Origin: Lacrimispora amygdalina
GTDB taxonomy: Bacteria > Bacillota > Clostridia > Lachnospirales > Lachnospiraceae
Direction of reading: 5' to 3'
NCBI RefSeq assembly: GCF_003432035.1
Contig: NZ_QOHO01000052.1
Coordinates: 20,062 to 84,061, forward strand
Length of the DNA: 64,000 nt
The notes below the pieces were generated by a model that did no database searches, had not been told where the DNA came from, and saw only the letters and a program-made list of their open reading frames with translations. This document shows, piece by piece, positions 32,144 to 40,361 of this stretch. A program made the position numbers and the translations under genes. Each line of letters begins with the position of its first letter. Position 1 is the first letter of the stretch.

Positions 32144-32401
32144 GTGGACTCATTACCAAACATAGACTTTGAAGCTATGAAAAATATAGACATCCGAACA
32201 GTCAACCCGGATACTCTGGTTGACATTAACGATACAAAGGTCAATGCGAAATTGCCCATAGAGGAACGGATACTGGACTTTATCCAGCAGATTAAAAATC
32301 CATACTGCTACAAGTGTGGAAAAGTAGTAGTCAAAATCAGCTTTAATGATAGTGGCGCCACGCTGGAGGATAGGATGGAAAGTTTTTTGAGGATGATGTG
32401 A
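32144..32401 (+). CDS. DUF6870-like small protein
   Basis: 85 residues beginning at GTG (32144) with AAAGGAG nine bases upstream. The sequence KNIDIRTVNPDTLVDIND, then PIEERILDFIQQIKNPYCYK and VKISFNDSGATLEDRM, matches the DUF6870 proteins I associate with this position between helicase and recombinase genes. Function unknown. A longer upstream frame (to 31,988) lacks a ribosome-binding site. Confidence 0.65.
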   Translation: MDSLPNIDFEAMKNIDIRTVNPDTLVDINDTKVNAKLPIEERILDFIQQIKNPYCYKCGKVVVKISFNDSGATLEDRMESFLRMM

Positions 32402-32483
32402 TATGGGTGGTTTGCTTCGGGCGGAGCCTGACCGTGTGGGTTCGGATATATGGCAATATTGTCTGGACGCATCCTGAAAGGGG

Positions 32484-32492
32484 TGCTATAAT
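32484..32492 (+). promoter_or_regulatory. Extended -10 promoter for the recombinase array
   Basis: TGCTATAAT is an extended -10 hexamer 81 bases before the first recombinase start. A TTGTCT at 32459 is too far (22 bases) to be a good -35 box, so the extended element would have to carry the promoter. Confidence 0.4.
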
Positions 32493-32573
32493 TATACATG
32501 GACTAATATTAGCGGACGCCCATTGATTAGGTCAGGTTTTGCTTCTTGACTTTTTCAATCGGGAGGTTTCGTT

Positions 32574-34241
32574 ATGCCATTAAATAAGGATACAATCATA
32601 TACAATGCCGTGGACTATTTGCGCCTGTCAAAAGAAGATGGCGATAAAGTAGAAAGCGACAGCATTGCCAATCAAAGAGATTTAATAACCAATTTTGTGA
32701 AGTCAATGCCCGAAATCCGCCTCTGTTCGGAAAGAATAGATGACGGATTTAGTGGTGTTGACTTTAATCGTCCTGCGTTCAATTTGATGATGGAGGATGT
32801 AAGAGCCGGACGGATCAACTGCATCATCGTCAAAGACCTGTCCCGTTTCGGCAGAAACTACATCGAAGCAGGGCGATACATTGAACGGATTTTTCCGTTT
32901 TTAGGTGTGCGTTTCATTGCCATCAACGACGGTTACGACAGCGCAAAGGAAAAATCTCCGTCAGACGATATTATCATTCCTTTTAAGAACCTCGTCAACG
33001 ATGCGTATTGCAGGGACATCTCCGTTAAAATCAGGAGCCAGCTTGATGTAAAGCGCAAGAACGGCGAGTTTATCGGTTCCTTTGCCGTTTACGGCTACAT
33101 GAAATCAACAGAGAACAAAAACCAACTGGTGGTAGACCCCTATGCCGCAAAGATTGTACGGGATATTTTTGCATGGAAGCTGGATGGACTCAGCCAGCAA
33201 GGGATAGCTGACAGGCTGAATGAGATCAGCGAGCCGTCCCCCATGGAATACAAGCGCTTTTCAGGGCTTAACTTTGCCACCAGCTTTCAGGTAAACCCCA
33301 AGGCAAAGTGGACTGCTGTGGCGGTTGGCCGCATCTTGAAAAACCCTATCTATGCAGGGCATCTTGTGCAGGGTAAGGAAAGTACGCCAAACTACAAGAT
33401 TAAACAGCGGATTATGAAACCGGAGGATAAATGGGTTCGGGTGGAAAATACCCATGAGCCTATTATCCCCCAAGAAATTTTTGACACAGTAAACCGTGTG
33501 CTGGCGCAGGACACCCGTATCGCTCCAGACGGAGAAGCTGTCTATCCGTTTTCTGGCTTGCTTTTTTGTGCTGACTGCAAAAGCGGTATGGTGCGAAAGA
33601 TTGTACCCGCAGGCGGGAAAAAGTATGCCTATTATTATTGTTCAAAGAATAAGGCCGGGGACGGCTGCACTACCCACTGCATCAGTGAAAAAGTGCTGGA
33701 AAAGGCAGTCCTGCAAGCCCTTCAAAATCATATCGCTTCTATTCTTGACATTGAACGGATTCTCTCGTTTATCGACACCCTTCCTATGCAGCAGGAGGAA
33801 GTCCGAAAAATTGATACCCAACTGCTGATGAAACAGGAGGAAATCGAAAAGTATAAAAACCTCAAAGTGTCAATCTATGAGGACTTGAAAAGCGGTGTCA
33901 TTGATGCAGATGAGTACAGGGAATTCAAAGAAATCTATGGAAAGAAGTGTGAAGAAGCAGAGAAAGCCGCCGCACGGCTGAAACAGGATATTACTCTGAT
34001 CCTTGCGGGTAAGGGAGCAAACAGCGTTTGGATTGAAGCATTTAAGAAGAATCGCAACATCACCGAGCTGTCCCGAAAGGTAGTTGTTTCCCTGATTGAG
34101 TGGGTCAATATCTATTCTGGCAGCCGAGTGGAAATCCGGTTCCGGTATCAGTATGAATATGAAAGAGCTTTGTTCTTTGCCGAGAACGCAAAAGACCTGA
34201 TTGCAACAGCTTCACCGGCTCCCATTAAGGGGGTGGTGTGA
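32574..34241 (+). CDS. Large serine recombinase 1
   Basis: 555 residues. Resolvase catalytic domain with VDYLRLSKED (Ser19 nucleophile) and IVKDLSRFGRNYIEAG; recombinase domain (FAVYGYMKS..., VVDPYAAKIVRDIF); a zinc-ribbon domain with CADCKSG and YYYCSKNKAGDGCTTHC; and a C-terminal coiled coil (~400-470) needed for synapsis control. Large serine recombinases of this form (TndX/TnpX type) excise and integrate conjugative or mobilisable elements. The start follows GGGAGG. It is first of three paralogues in a row. Its own attachment site cannot be identified from sequence alone. Confidence 0.93.
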   Translation: MPLNKDTIIYNAVDYLRLSKEDGDKVESDSIANQRDLITNFVKSMPEIRLCSERIDDGFSGVDFNRPAFNLMMEDVRAGRINCIIVKDLSRFGRNYIEAGRYIERIFPFLGVRFIAINDGYDSAKEKSPSDDIIIPFKNLVNDAYCRDISVKIRSQLDVKRKNGEFIGSFAVYGYMKSTENKNQLVVDPYAAKIVRDIFAWKLDGLSQQGIADRLNEISEPSPMEYKRFSGLNFATSFQVNPKAKWTAVAVGRILKNPIYAGHLVQGKESTPNYKIKQRIMKPEDKWVRVENTHEPIIPQEIFDTVNRVLAQDTRIAPDGEAVYPFSGLLFCADCKSGMVRKIVPAGGKKYAYYYCSKNKAGDGCTTHCISEKVLEKAVLQALQNHIASILDIERILSFIDTLPMQQEEVRKIDTQLLMKQEEIEKYKNLKVSIYEDLKSGVIDADEYREFKEIYGKKCEEAEKAAARLKQDITLILAGKGANSVWIEAFKKNRNITELSRKVVVSLIEWVNIYSGSRVEIRFRYQYEYERALFFAENAKDLIATASPAPIKGVV

Positions 34242-34242
34242 G

Positions 34243-35919
34243 ATGGCGAGAACGAGCAGAAAACAAATAGATAGTATTGCCCATGTCCCCCATGAAACGA
34301 TATGGGATACCTGTATTTATGGACGGCTGTCGGATGAAGATGAGCGAAAAAAAGAAAACGATTCTATCGGCAATCAAATTTCCATGTTGGAGCGTTATAT
34401 CGCTGAAAGACCGTACCTGAAGCTCACCTCTGTTTTTAAGGATGTCAATCAGACAGGAACGAACTTCGACCGCCCCGGCTTCAATGAAATGATGGACGCC
34501 ATCAAGGGTGGGAAAATCAACTGCATTGTGGTCAAAGACCTGTCCCGTTTCGGCAGGAATTACATCGAAACCGGAACCTATCTTGAAAAAATACTGCCAT
34601 TTTTTAACGTCCGCTTTATCTCCGTGAACGATGGATATGACAGTTTGAACGCCAACAGTCAGGATGAAGGGTATGCTGTTCCTTTGAAGAACCTGATCCA
34701 TGATATATATGCCAGAGATATATCGCAAAAGACGAAATCAGGGCTTGCGGTTATGAGAAGCAAAGGAGAGTTTACCGGCTGTGTGGCAGCCTATGGTTAT
34801 CTAAAAACAGATGGAAATAGGCTGGTAATCGACGAGGAAACCGCACCGGTTGTCAGGAATATTTTCAAATGGGCAGCGGACGGCATGGGTGATATGTGTA
34901 TCGCTCAAAAACTCAATGCGCTCAGTATTCCCTCCCCAAGCCATTATCGCTACATGAAGGGGATTTTGAAAAACGAGCGTTATGCCAATATGCGATATTG
35001 GTACAAAAGCGCCGTCCGCAGGATTTTAATCAACCCGGTTTATCTCGGACATATGGTGCAGGGCAAAACCAAATCTGACCTATGGGGCAAGGGCGGCTGC
35101 GTGGAGCTGCCGCAGGATCAGTGGGTGGAAATCAAAAATACCCATGAACCGCTGGTGGATGAAGAAACCTTTTTGGCTGTACGGCAAATCAAGCAGGAAC
35201 GGGAGTCCAGCGAAAGAAAAGAAATGGAGCCGGGGCGGTCAAATATCTTGAAAGGGCTTGTGTTCTGTGGTGATTGCAAGCGAAGTATGAAACGCCGAAA
35301 AATGCCAAAATCAAACGGTTCGGCACTCTATTATTTTAGCTGTGCCACCTACGAGGATATTGCCAAAAATGACTGCGTTAGAAAACGTATGGACGAACCG
35401 GATTTACTCTCTATTCTCTATACGGCTATCCGCAAGCAGATTGACCTTGCTGTTGACATGGATCGAATGGTGTCTAAGCTCAATGCAAAGGAAGGATTTT
35501 GCCAGCACCAAAGCGAGGTTGACGCAGAAATAACCGAAACTGAAAAGAAGCTGTCCAGACTGTCCATGCTCAGAAGCTCTTTGTATGAGGACTATCAGGA
35601 AAAGCTCCTTGATGAAGCGGAATATCTCTTTACAAAAGCAAAGTATGAGAAAGATGTCACTCTTTTGCGCAGCCGACTTGATGAGTTGTCCATGCAAAAG
35701 CACCGTCTTGATACCATGCTGACCCCTCAAAACCCATGGATCACAGCCTTGAAGAAATTTAAGAAGAATAAAGCCATAACGGGAGAAATGATTTCCGAGC
35801 TGATAGAACGAGTGGAAATATTCAGCGATCAAAGCGTGTCCATCTGCTTCAGGTATAGGGATGAGTTTGAAAGTTTGCTTGGCTTTATTGAGGCGGAGAG
35901 TGAGGTGAGGGTTTCGTGA
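34243..35919 (+). CDS. Large serine recombinase 2
   Basis: 558 residues. Catalytic motif CIYGRLSDEDE places the nucleophile at Ser30; IVVKDLSRFGRNYIETG follows. Then come a recombinase domain (VAAYGYLKT, VIDEETAPVVRNIFKW), a zinc ribbon (CGDCKRSM ... FSCATYEDIAKNDC) and a C-terminal coiled coil. ATG at 34243 is two bases after the preceding stop, with GGGGGTGG upstream. Paralogous to recombinases 1 and 3. Multi-recombinase arrays may act together on one site or on different sites. Confidence 0.93.
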   Translation: MARTSRKQIDSIAHVPHETIWDTCIYGRLSDEDERKKENDSIGNQISMLERYIAERPYLKLTSVFKDVNQTGTNFDRPGFNEMMDAIKGGKINCIVVKDLSRFGRNYIETGTYLEKILPFFNVRFISVNDGYDSLNANSQDEGYAVPLKNLIHDIYARDISQKTKSGLAVMRSKGEFTGCVAAYGYLKTDGNRLVIDEETAPVVRNIFKWAADGMGDMCIAQKLNALSIPSPSHYRYMKGILKNERYANMRYWYKSAVRRILINPVYLGHMVQGKTKSDLWGKGGCVELPQDQWVEIKNTHEPLVDEETFLAVRQIKQERESSERKEMEPGRSNILKGLVFCGDCKRSMKRRKMPKSNGSALYYFSCATYEDIAKNDCVRKRMDEPDLLSILYTAIRKQIDLAVDMDRMVSKLNAKEGFCQHQSEVDAEITETEKKLSRLSMLRSSLYEDYQEKLLDEAEYLFTKAKYEKDVTLLRSRLDELSMQKHRLDTMLTPQNPWITALKKFKKNKAITGEMISELIERVEIFSDQSVSICFRYRDEFESLLGFIEAESEVRVS

Positions 35920-37535
35920 GTATCAAGAAAATCCTTGCCGAGTATATCCGCTTATCCCAAGAGGACGAGAACGAGGGTGAAAGCAACAGTATTATAAATC
36001 AGCGGGATCTTCTGAACGCCTTTGTGAAAAGCTCCCCTGACCTCTCACAGTATGAAGTGGTTGAGTTTTGCGACGATGGTTACAGCGGTACGAATTTTGA
36101 CCGTCCGGGCGTGAAAGCCCTGCTGGATGAAGTGCGTGCTGGAAACATACAGTGTATCATCGTGAAAGACCTATCCCGTTTCGGCAGGAACTACATTGAC
36201 ATCGGAGATTATTTGGAGCAGATATTCCCCTTTTTAGGGGTACGCTTTATCTCCGTAAACGACCGTTTTGATAGCAATGATTTTGACGGCACGACCGGCG
36301 GACTTGATGTGGGTTTCAGAAACCTGATTTACTCCCTTTACAGCAAAGACCTGTCACAAAAGGTACGGAGTGCAAAGAAAACCCGCATGGAGAAAGGCGA
36401 ATTTATCGGCAGCCACGCCCCTTATGGCTATGCAAAGTCGCCGGAAAACCGCAAGAAACTTGTGATTGACGAAAAGGCTGCCGCCGTTGTCAGGCGTATC
36501 TTTGCGATGGCGGATGAGGGTAAAAACGCCGTGCAAATTGCCAATGTTCTAAACGCAGAAAACATTCCAACACCATATGTCTATAAACGGCTTATGGGCT
36601 GTGACCGCAAATACAATGTGGTTGGGAATACAAACCACTGGATGAACACAACCGTCCTGACCATTATCCGTGACGAACGCTACACAGGAAAAATGGTTAA
36701 CGGGAAAAATCGCAGCCCCTTTGTCGGGAGTAAGCACGGTAAACGCATCCCGAAAAGTGAGTGGATTGTCGTAGCGAACACCCATGAACCTATTATTTCG
36801 GAAGAATTATTTGCTTCGGTTCAGGAGCGTTTCTCTGCCCCTGCGAGGATAAGGACAGAACCGGCCGAGATCAGACCACTGATGGGTAAAGTGAAATGTG
36901 GAGTTTGTCGGCACGTTATGCGAAGAAGCAATAGCCCCTCGGCTACGGCATATTATTATTGTGAAAGCCATCAGTATGTGGCTGATAGCACTTGCACAAA
37001 GGATAGAATTTCCGAAGTCAGTTTGATACAGACCGTCCTATCTGTGATACATAAGCAAATAGAGGTCATGCTTGATATGGCACAGCTTTTTGACAGGGTG
37101 AAAACGCAAAGCCATAATGATATAACCACTCTGACAGAGCAGATCAGGCAGACCCAAGCCGTCCTCACCAAGTTGAAGGCATCCAAAGTTAAGGCATACG
37201 AAAGATACAAAGATGGGGCTTTGGATAGGGACAGCTACGCAAGTCAAAAGGCGGATATTAGCAAGGAGATTGCGGAAACAGATGCCCAAGTCGCTGAACT
37301 TGAAACGGCATTGCAAAGCCGTTATCAGGAAAAAGGACAGCCGGTTTCGATCATTGAGAGCTTTAAGCGATATGAAGGCTTTACGGAGCTTTCAAGAGAA
37401 ATGGCAGATGAGCTGATCGACAGTATCTATATCTACGGAAGTGAAGCGATTGAAATTGTGTGGAACCATATGGATGAGTATATGAGACTTGTCCAATGTG
37501 TCGAAAAAGGGGTGCGCATAGATGAAAACAGATAA
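35916..37535 (+). CDS. Large serine recombinase 3
   Basis: 539 residues starting at GTG 35916, which overlaps the previous stop as GTGA, so it is translationally coupled. AEYIRLSQEDE gives Ser14 as nucleophile, and IVKDLSRFGRNYIDIG follows. The zinc ribbon is CGVCRHVM ... YYCESHQYVADSTC, and a C-terminal coiled coil is present. It is nearest to the element end and is a good candidate for the enzyme acting at the collagen-gene junction, but this is inference. Confidence 0.93.
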   Translation: MSIKKILAEYIRLSQEDENEGESNSIINQRDLLNAFVKSSPDLSQYEVVEFCDDGYSGTNFDRPGVKALLDEVRAGNIQCIIVKDLSRFGRNYIDIGDYLEQIFPFLGVRFISVNDRFDSNDFDGTTGGLDVGFRNLIYSLYSKDLSQKVRSAKKTRMEKGEFIGSHAPYGYAKSPENRKKLVIDEKAAAVVRRIFAMADEGKNAVQIANVLNAENIPTPYVYKRLMGCDRKYNVVGNTNHWMNTTVLTIIRDERYTGKMVNGKNRSPFVGSKHGKRIPKSEWIVVANTHEPIISEELFASVQERFSAPARIRTEPAEIRPLMGKVKCGVCRHVMRRSNSPSATAYYYCESHQYVADSTCTKDRISEVSLIQTVLSVIHKQIEVMLDMAQLFDRVKTQSHNDITTLTEQIRQTQAVLTKLKASKVKAYERYKDGALDRDSYASQKADISKEIAETDAQVAELETALQSRYQEKGQPVSIIESFKRYEGFTELSREMADELIDSIYIYGSEAIEIVWNHMDEYMRLVQCVEKGVRIDENR

Positions 37536-37923
37536 TAAAAAGAGCATTTCGAGGAATGCTTGGATATATTGCAGGGTTGCCAGCAATGAGAATAACAGTA
37601 TAGAGATGCAGCGTGACAGGCTTATCCGCTTTGCCAATGAGCGCGGGTTCAATATCGCCGGGATTTCTCAGGATATTGGCAGCGGTCTTGACTTTTCACG
37701 CAAAGGCTTATCTGAAACTAAGCAGGCCGTCTGCTCGAAGAACGCAGATGTTGTTTTAGTTTTCAATGTATCCCGCATCGGACGGGATACATTGAAAACC
37801 ACTGCTTACATGAAAGAACTAAATACGCTGGGTGCAGAATTTCTTTCCCCGACAGACGGCATAATTGACATAGATTTCTTAGAAGATGCCATTTTAAGAT
37901 ACTACATAAAAGGATTATCCTAA
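37522..37923 (+). CDS. Short resolvase-domain protein with altered catalytic position
   Basis: 133 residues, N-terminal catalytic-type domain only, with no DNA-binding domain. The motif reads [12 protein letters not shown] where active enzymes have YxRVS: the nucleophile position is Ala, although a Ser is next to it. [14 protein letters not shown] keeps the Arg positions. The start overlaps recombinase 3 by 14 bases. A probably inactive partner subunit or recombination-directionality helper is plausible; the family is common at the end of such arrays. Its coding sequence contains a perfect 17-bp inverted repeat (37759-37799), and the element ends just after its stop. Confidence 0.75.
   Translation: MKTDNKKSISRNAWIYCRVASNENNSIEMQRDRLIRFANERGFNIAGISQDIGSGLDFSRKGLSETKQAVCSKNADVVLVFNVSRIGRDTLKTTAYMKELNTLGAEFLSPTDGIIDIDFLEDAILRYYIKGLS
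37759..37799. repeat. 17-bp perfect inverted repeat inside the last recombinase gene
   Basis: The arms run 37759-37775 and 37783-37799 and are exactly complementary around a 7-base loop. The left arm begins GTTTTCAATG and ends TCCCG; the right arm begins CGGGA and ends TTGAAAAC. It lies about 130 bases from the inferred right end of the element. It may bind a recombinase or accessory factor, or form a strong mRNA hairpin. Confidence 0.8.
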
Positions 37924-37945
37924 TCAAATATTTTTTAGTCCTGAC

Positions 37946-39115
37946 TTGACACCAGCAGGCCCTGCTGGACCCACAGGTCCCATTGGCCCTGCTGGACCCA
38001 CAGGTCCCATTGGCCCTGCTGGACCTACCGGCCCTATTGGCCCTGCTGGACCCACAGGCCCCATTGGCCCTGCTGGCCCTACCGGCCCTATTGGACTTAT
38101 TGGTCCTACGGGGGATACCGGACCATCTGGAACTCCTGCTGCGCTTACGAATTTGGTTGATGGAAACCAGATTGGGGCAGTCAGAGGAGTAGGTACGAAA
38201 AATGACTATGATATGGGGGGCTATGCATTTGCCGAAGGCTGGCAAACAGCTGCCAGAGCAGGATATTCTCATGCGGAGGGTTATTTATCAGAAACTTACC
38301 AGTACTGTTCCCATGCAGAAGGACATGAAACAAAAGCCAGCGGTCACGGTTCCCATGCAGAGGGAGTTAATACAGAAGCCAGCGGGGATGAATCCCACGC
38401 AGAAGGATTTTATACTTCTACAAATCAGAGGGAAGGTTCCCATATTATGGGCTTATTTGGGGAGGCTGACAATATATATTCCTGGTTTCTGGCCAACGGA
38501 ATAAACCCAGATGCAAAAAGCCTGGCTGCAAAAATACTATACGATGGAAATGCTTATATCGATGTAGCTTGGAACGCTGGAGGGGCGGATTATGGGGAAT
38601 TATTTGAGACTGCTGACGGCAAGACCATAGAACCAGGTTATTTTGTCACTTTTGATGGCGCAGGTCAGAAAATCAGAAAAACTGCTGACTCGGACAGTTA
38701 CGTTCTGGGAGTAGTTACCGGCACTTCGGGTATTGTGGGAGATACGGGAGAGCTGCGTTGGAAGGGGAAATATCTGACTGACGAGTGGGGAAGGATACAA
38801 TACCATGAGGTAACGGTGCCTGGCATAAAGGATGATAAAGGAAATGTTCTGTTGCCGGAGCATGTGGAAATACAACCAATTTTAAATCCTCAATGGGATA
38901 ATACCAGAACGTATATACCGCGTTTAAAACGGCCGGAATGGGTAATAGTGGGGCTTTTAGGAAAACTTCGGGTTCGTGATGATGGAACCTGTATTCCCGG
39001 AGGATATTGCCGTTCTTCCGATAACGGTATTGCATCGGCATCTGAGAGCGGATACCGGGTTTTGGAGCGTTTAAGTGAAAATCGGATTTTGATCCTGTAC
39101 GCTAAGAGCAGTTAA
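37946..39115 (+). CDS. Collagen-like / Hep_Hag / peptidase G2 surface protein, 5'-truncated
   Basis: 389 codons from a weak TTG without a ribosome-binding site, so I treat the 5' end as missing, cut by the island. Order of parts: Gly-Pro-Ala/Thr collagen triplets (about 20 triplets), YadA/Hep_Hag-type repeats (SHAEG ... [11 protein letters not shown] ... [12 protein letters not shown]), then a C-terminal domain with [10 protein letters not shown] and [15 protein letters not shown] typical of the autocleaving peptidase G2 domain. Such trimeric fibres occur on spore exosporium and on phage tails. A strong terminator follows. Insertion probably inactivates the gene unless the element excises. 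Confidence 0.75.
   Translation: MTPAGPAGPTGPIGPAGPTGPIGPAGPTGPIGPAGPTGPIGPAGPTGPIGLIGPTGDTGPSGTPAALTNLVDGNQIGAVRGVGTKNDYDMGGYAFAEGWQTAARAGYSHAEGYLSETYQYCSHAEGHETKASGHGSHAEGVNTEASGDESHAEGFYTSTNQREGSHIMGLFGEADNIYSWFLANGINPDAKSLAAKILYDGNAYIDVAWNAGGADYGELFETADGKTIEPGYFVTFDGAGQKIRKTADSDSYVLGVVTGTSGIVGDTGELRWKGKYLTDEWGRIQYHEVTVPGIKDDKGNVLLPEHVEIQPILNPQWDNTRTYIPRLKRPEWVIVGLLGKLRVRDDGTCIPGGYCRSSDNGIASASESGYRVLERLSENRILILYAKSS
37958..38092 (+). repeat. Five 27-bp collagen-triplet repeats
   Basis: The unit coding GPAGPTGPI occurs five times in tandem with only third-base and few other changes, followed by variant triplets ([13 protein letters not shown]). The array could expand or shrink by slippage. 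The element junction lies just before the first copy. Confidence 0.85.
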
Positions 39116-39127
39116 AATAAGACAAGG

Positions 39128-39156
39128 GTGGGATTCGTATGAATCCCACTCCATTT
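39128..39156 (+). terminator. Terminator of the collagen-like gene
   Basis: GTGGGATTC (39128-39136) and GAATCCCAC (39141-39149) form a perfect 9-bp stem with a four-base loop, followed by TCCATTTT. It stands 12 bases after the stop codon. Confidence 0.85.
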
Positions 39157-39380
39157 TGTAAAAAAGTTACGGCTGGATGTCAAAGGATCCGATGTATGTT
39201 TTTGTGGTTCCACGAGAAAAACATCTTATAAGTCCAGGTATGCTTTACTAAATCAGGGTACATATATAAGTGGTCATCTCCGCAACATAAAATTTTGGTC
39301 AGGATAATAGGTTTTGGAGGCCTTGGAAGTGTACTTTTTAAACTCACCCAAACATTTAGTTTAGAACTATCAATTATTGC

Positions 39381-39408
39381 TTGATTTTTTTCCAGAATTT
39401 ATTATACT
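39381..39408 (+). promoter_or_regulatory. SigA promoter of the murein-peptide operon
   Basis: TTGATT (39381-39386) and TATACT (39403-39408) are 16 bases apart in an AT-rich region. The leader that follows contains a terminator-like hairpin before the first gene at 39,537. The 200 bases upstream of the promoter hold no gene that I can see. Confidence 0.6.
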
Positions 39409-39461
39409 AAATAGTAAATGACATAAGAAAATTTAATAAAAAAGTCTGAATCAGGTGCAAC

Positions 39462-39500
39462 GAGGTAGCTGTCAACAATGGGTGCAGTGCCTCTTTTTTT
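39462..39500 (+). terminator. Leader terminator/attenuator of the murein-peptide operon
   Basis: GAGGTA-G-CTG (from 39462) pairs with CAG-TGCCTC (39485-39493), and seven T follow. Placed between promoter and first gene, it would stop transcription unless relieved, which suggests attenuation by an unknown signal. Confidence 0.5.
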
Positions 39501-39536
39501 ATATCAGCTGATAATGACTGACGGGAGTTTTACTAA

Positions 39537-40325
39537 ATGACACTAGATGAGATGCTCAGGAAATTTGAAAAGCTGCCTGGAAAAATCAGTTTTCTTTATG
39601 AAAATCTGGAGACAGGAGAGCGCGTGGGATACAGGGAAGATCAGCCGCTCATGGCTGCCAGTGTGATTAAACTGTTTGTTATGGCATCTGTTTTTGATCA
39701 GTTTGAAAAAAGGAAGCTGAAACAGGATTTTTCATTACCCATATACAAAAAGGATTGTGTACCGTCCTGTGGTGCGCTTACCTATCTTCACGAAGGAATC
39801 TGTGTTACAGCATTGGACCTGGTTACGCTTATGATTATATTTAGTGATAATACGGCAACGAATGTGCTGATTGATTTACTGGGGATGGAGGAGATTAATC
39901 GGTATATCGAATCTCTTGGATTTAAAAATACCCGTCTTAACAGGAAGATGTATGATGTTGAGAAATCAGCACAGGGGATTCAGAATTACATAACGGCATC
40001 TGAGACGGGAAGGCTGCTTACGATGATGCATCGGGGTGAATTGGTCAGCGAAGCTGCAAGCAGTCAGATGATCTCGATTTTAAAGAATCAACAGCTTTGC
40101 AGTAAGATTCCATTTTATCTTCAGGCTTTGGAAGAGGAGCCTGAAATAGCCCATAAGACAGGTGAGGATCGTGGAATTACTCATGATGTGGGGATAGTAT
40201 ATGGAAAAGTTCCATTTCTGGTGTGCTTTTGCGGAAACGAAACGGATACCCCTGCATTTGAACGGATTATGGGAGAACTGTCGCTGGAGTTATACAAAAA
40301 AGTTAATGGGACAGGTCAGAAATAA
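39537..40325 (+). CDS. Class A beta-lactamase-fold serine hydrolase 1
   Basis: 262 residues, no signal peptide. The three active-site elements of the class A beta-lactamase/DD-peptidase fold are present: SVIK (SxxK), SDN (IFSDNTATN) and KTG (AHKTGEDRG). Without export it cannot be a conventional antibiotic-resistance enzyme; cytoplasmic hydrolysis of a peptide or amide bond is more likely. It heads an operon with a dipeptide epimerase, an oligopeptide transporter and an NlpC/P60 endopeptidase, so a cell-wall peptide is the probable substrate (inference). A paralogue closes the same gene group at 48,498. ATG at 39537 follows CGGGAG. Confidence 0.8.
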   Translation: MTLDEMLRKFEKLPGKISFLYENLETGERVGYREDQPLMAASVIKLFVMASVFDQFEKRKLKQDFSLPIYKKDCVPSCGALTYLHEGICVTALDLVTLMIIFSDNTATNVLIDLLGMEEINRYIESLGFKNTRLNRKMYDVEKSAQGIQNYITASETGRLLTMMHRGELVSEAASSQMISILKNQQLCSKIPFYLQALEEEPEIAHKTGEDRGITHDVGIVYGKVPFLVCFCGNETDTPAFERIMGELSLELYKKVNGTGQK

Positions 40326-40361
40326 AGCATAGTCAGATCGGATTATAGGAAGGAAATAAAA

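Larger units (their letters stand above)
1..37945. mobile_element. Large serine-recombinase mobile island (right part and right end)
   Basis: The stretch from the left edge to about 37,930 has the content of an integrative element. It holds a replication-initiator-like HTH protein, a defence-like operon, a resolvase, a signalling cargo, a sigma-like protein, a DinG-like helicase and a terminal array of three large serine recombinases plus a short one. Elements of this kind usually carry the recombinases at one end, beside the attachment site. Here the last recombinase gene stops at 37,923, and within about 25 bases the sequence becomes the middle of a collagen-repeat gene. I therefore place the right junction between 37,924 and 37,950. 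The left junction and any conjugation genes lie outside the window. The exact crossover dinucleotide cannot be read without the left end or an empty-site sequence. Confidence 0.8.

Noticed and set aside
37946..37948. TTG as a genuine start of the collagen-like protein
   Set aside because: No ribosome-binding site, no signal or anchor sequence, and the position coincides with the element junction; the 5' end is more likely missing.
37958..38092. Tandem 27-bp repeats as a CRISPR array
   Set aside because: The copies are directly adjacent with no spacers and keep the Gly-X-Y reading frame, so they are collagen codons.
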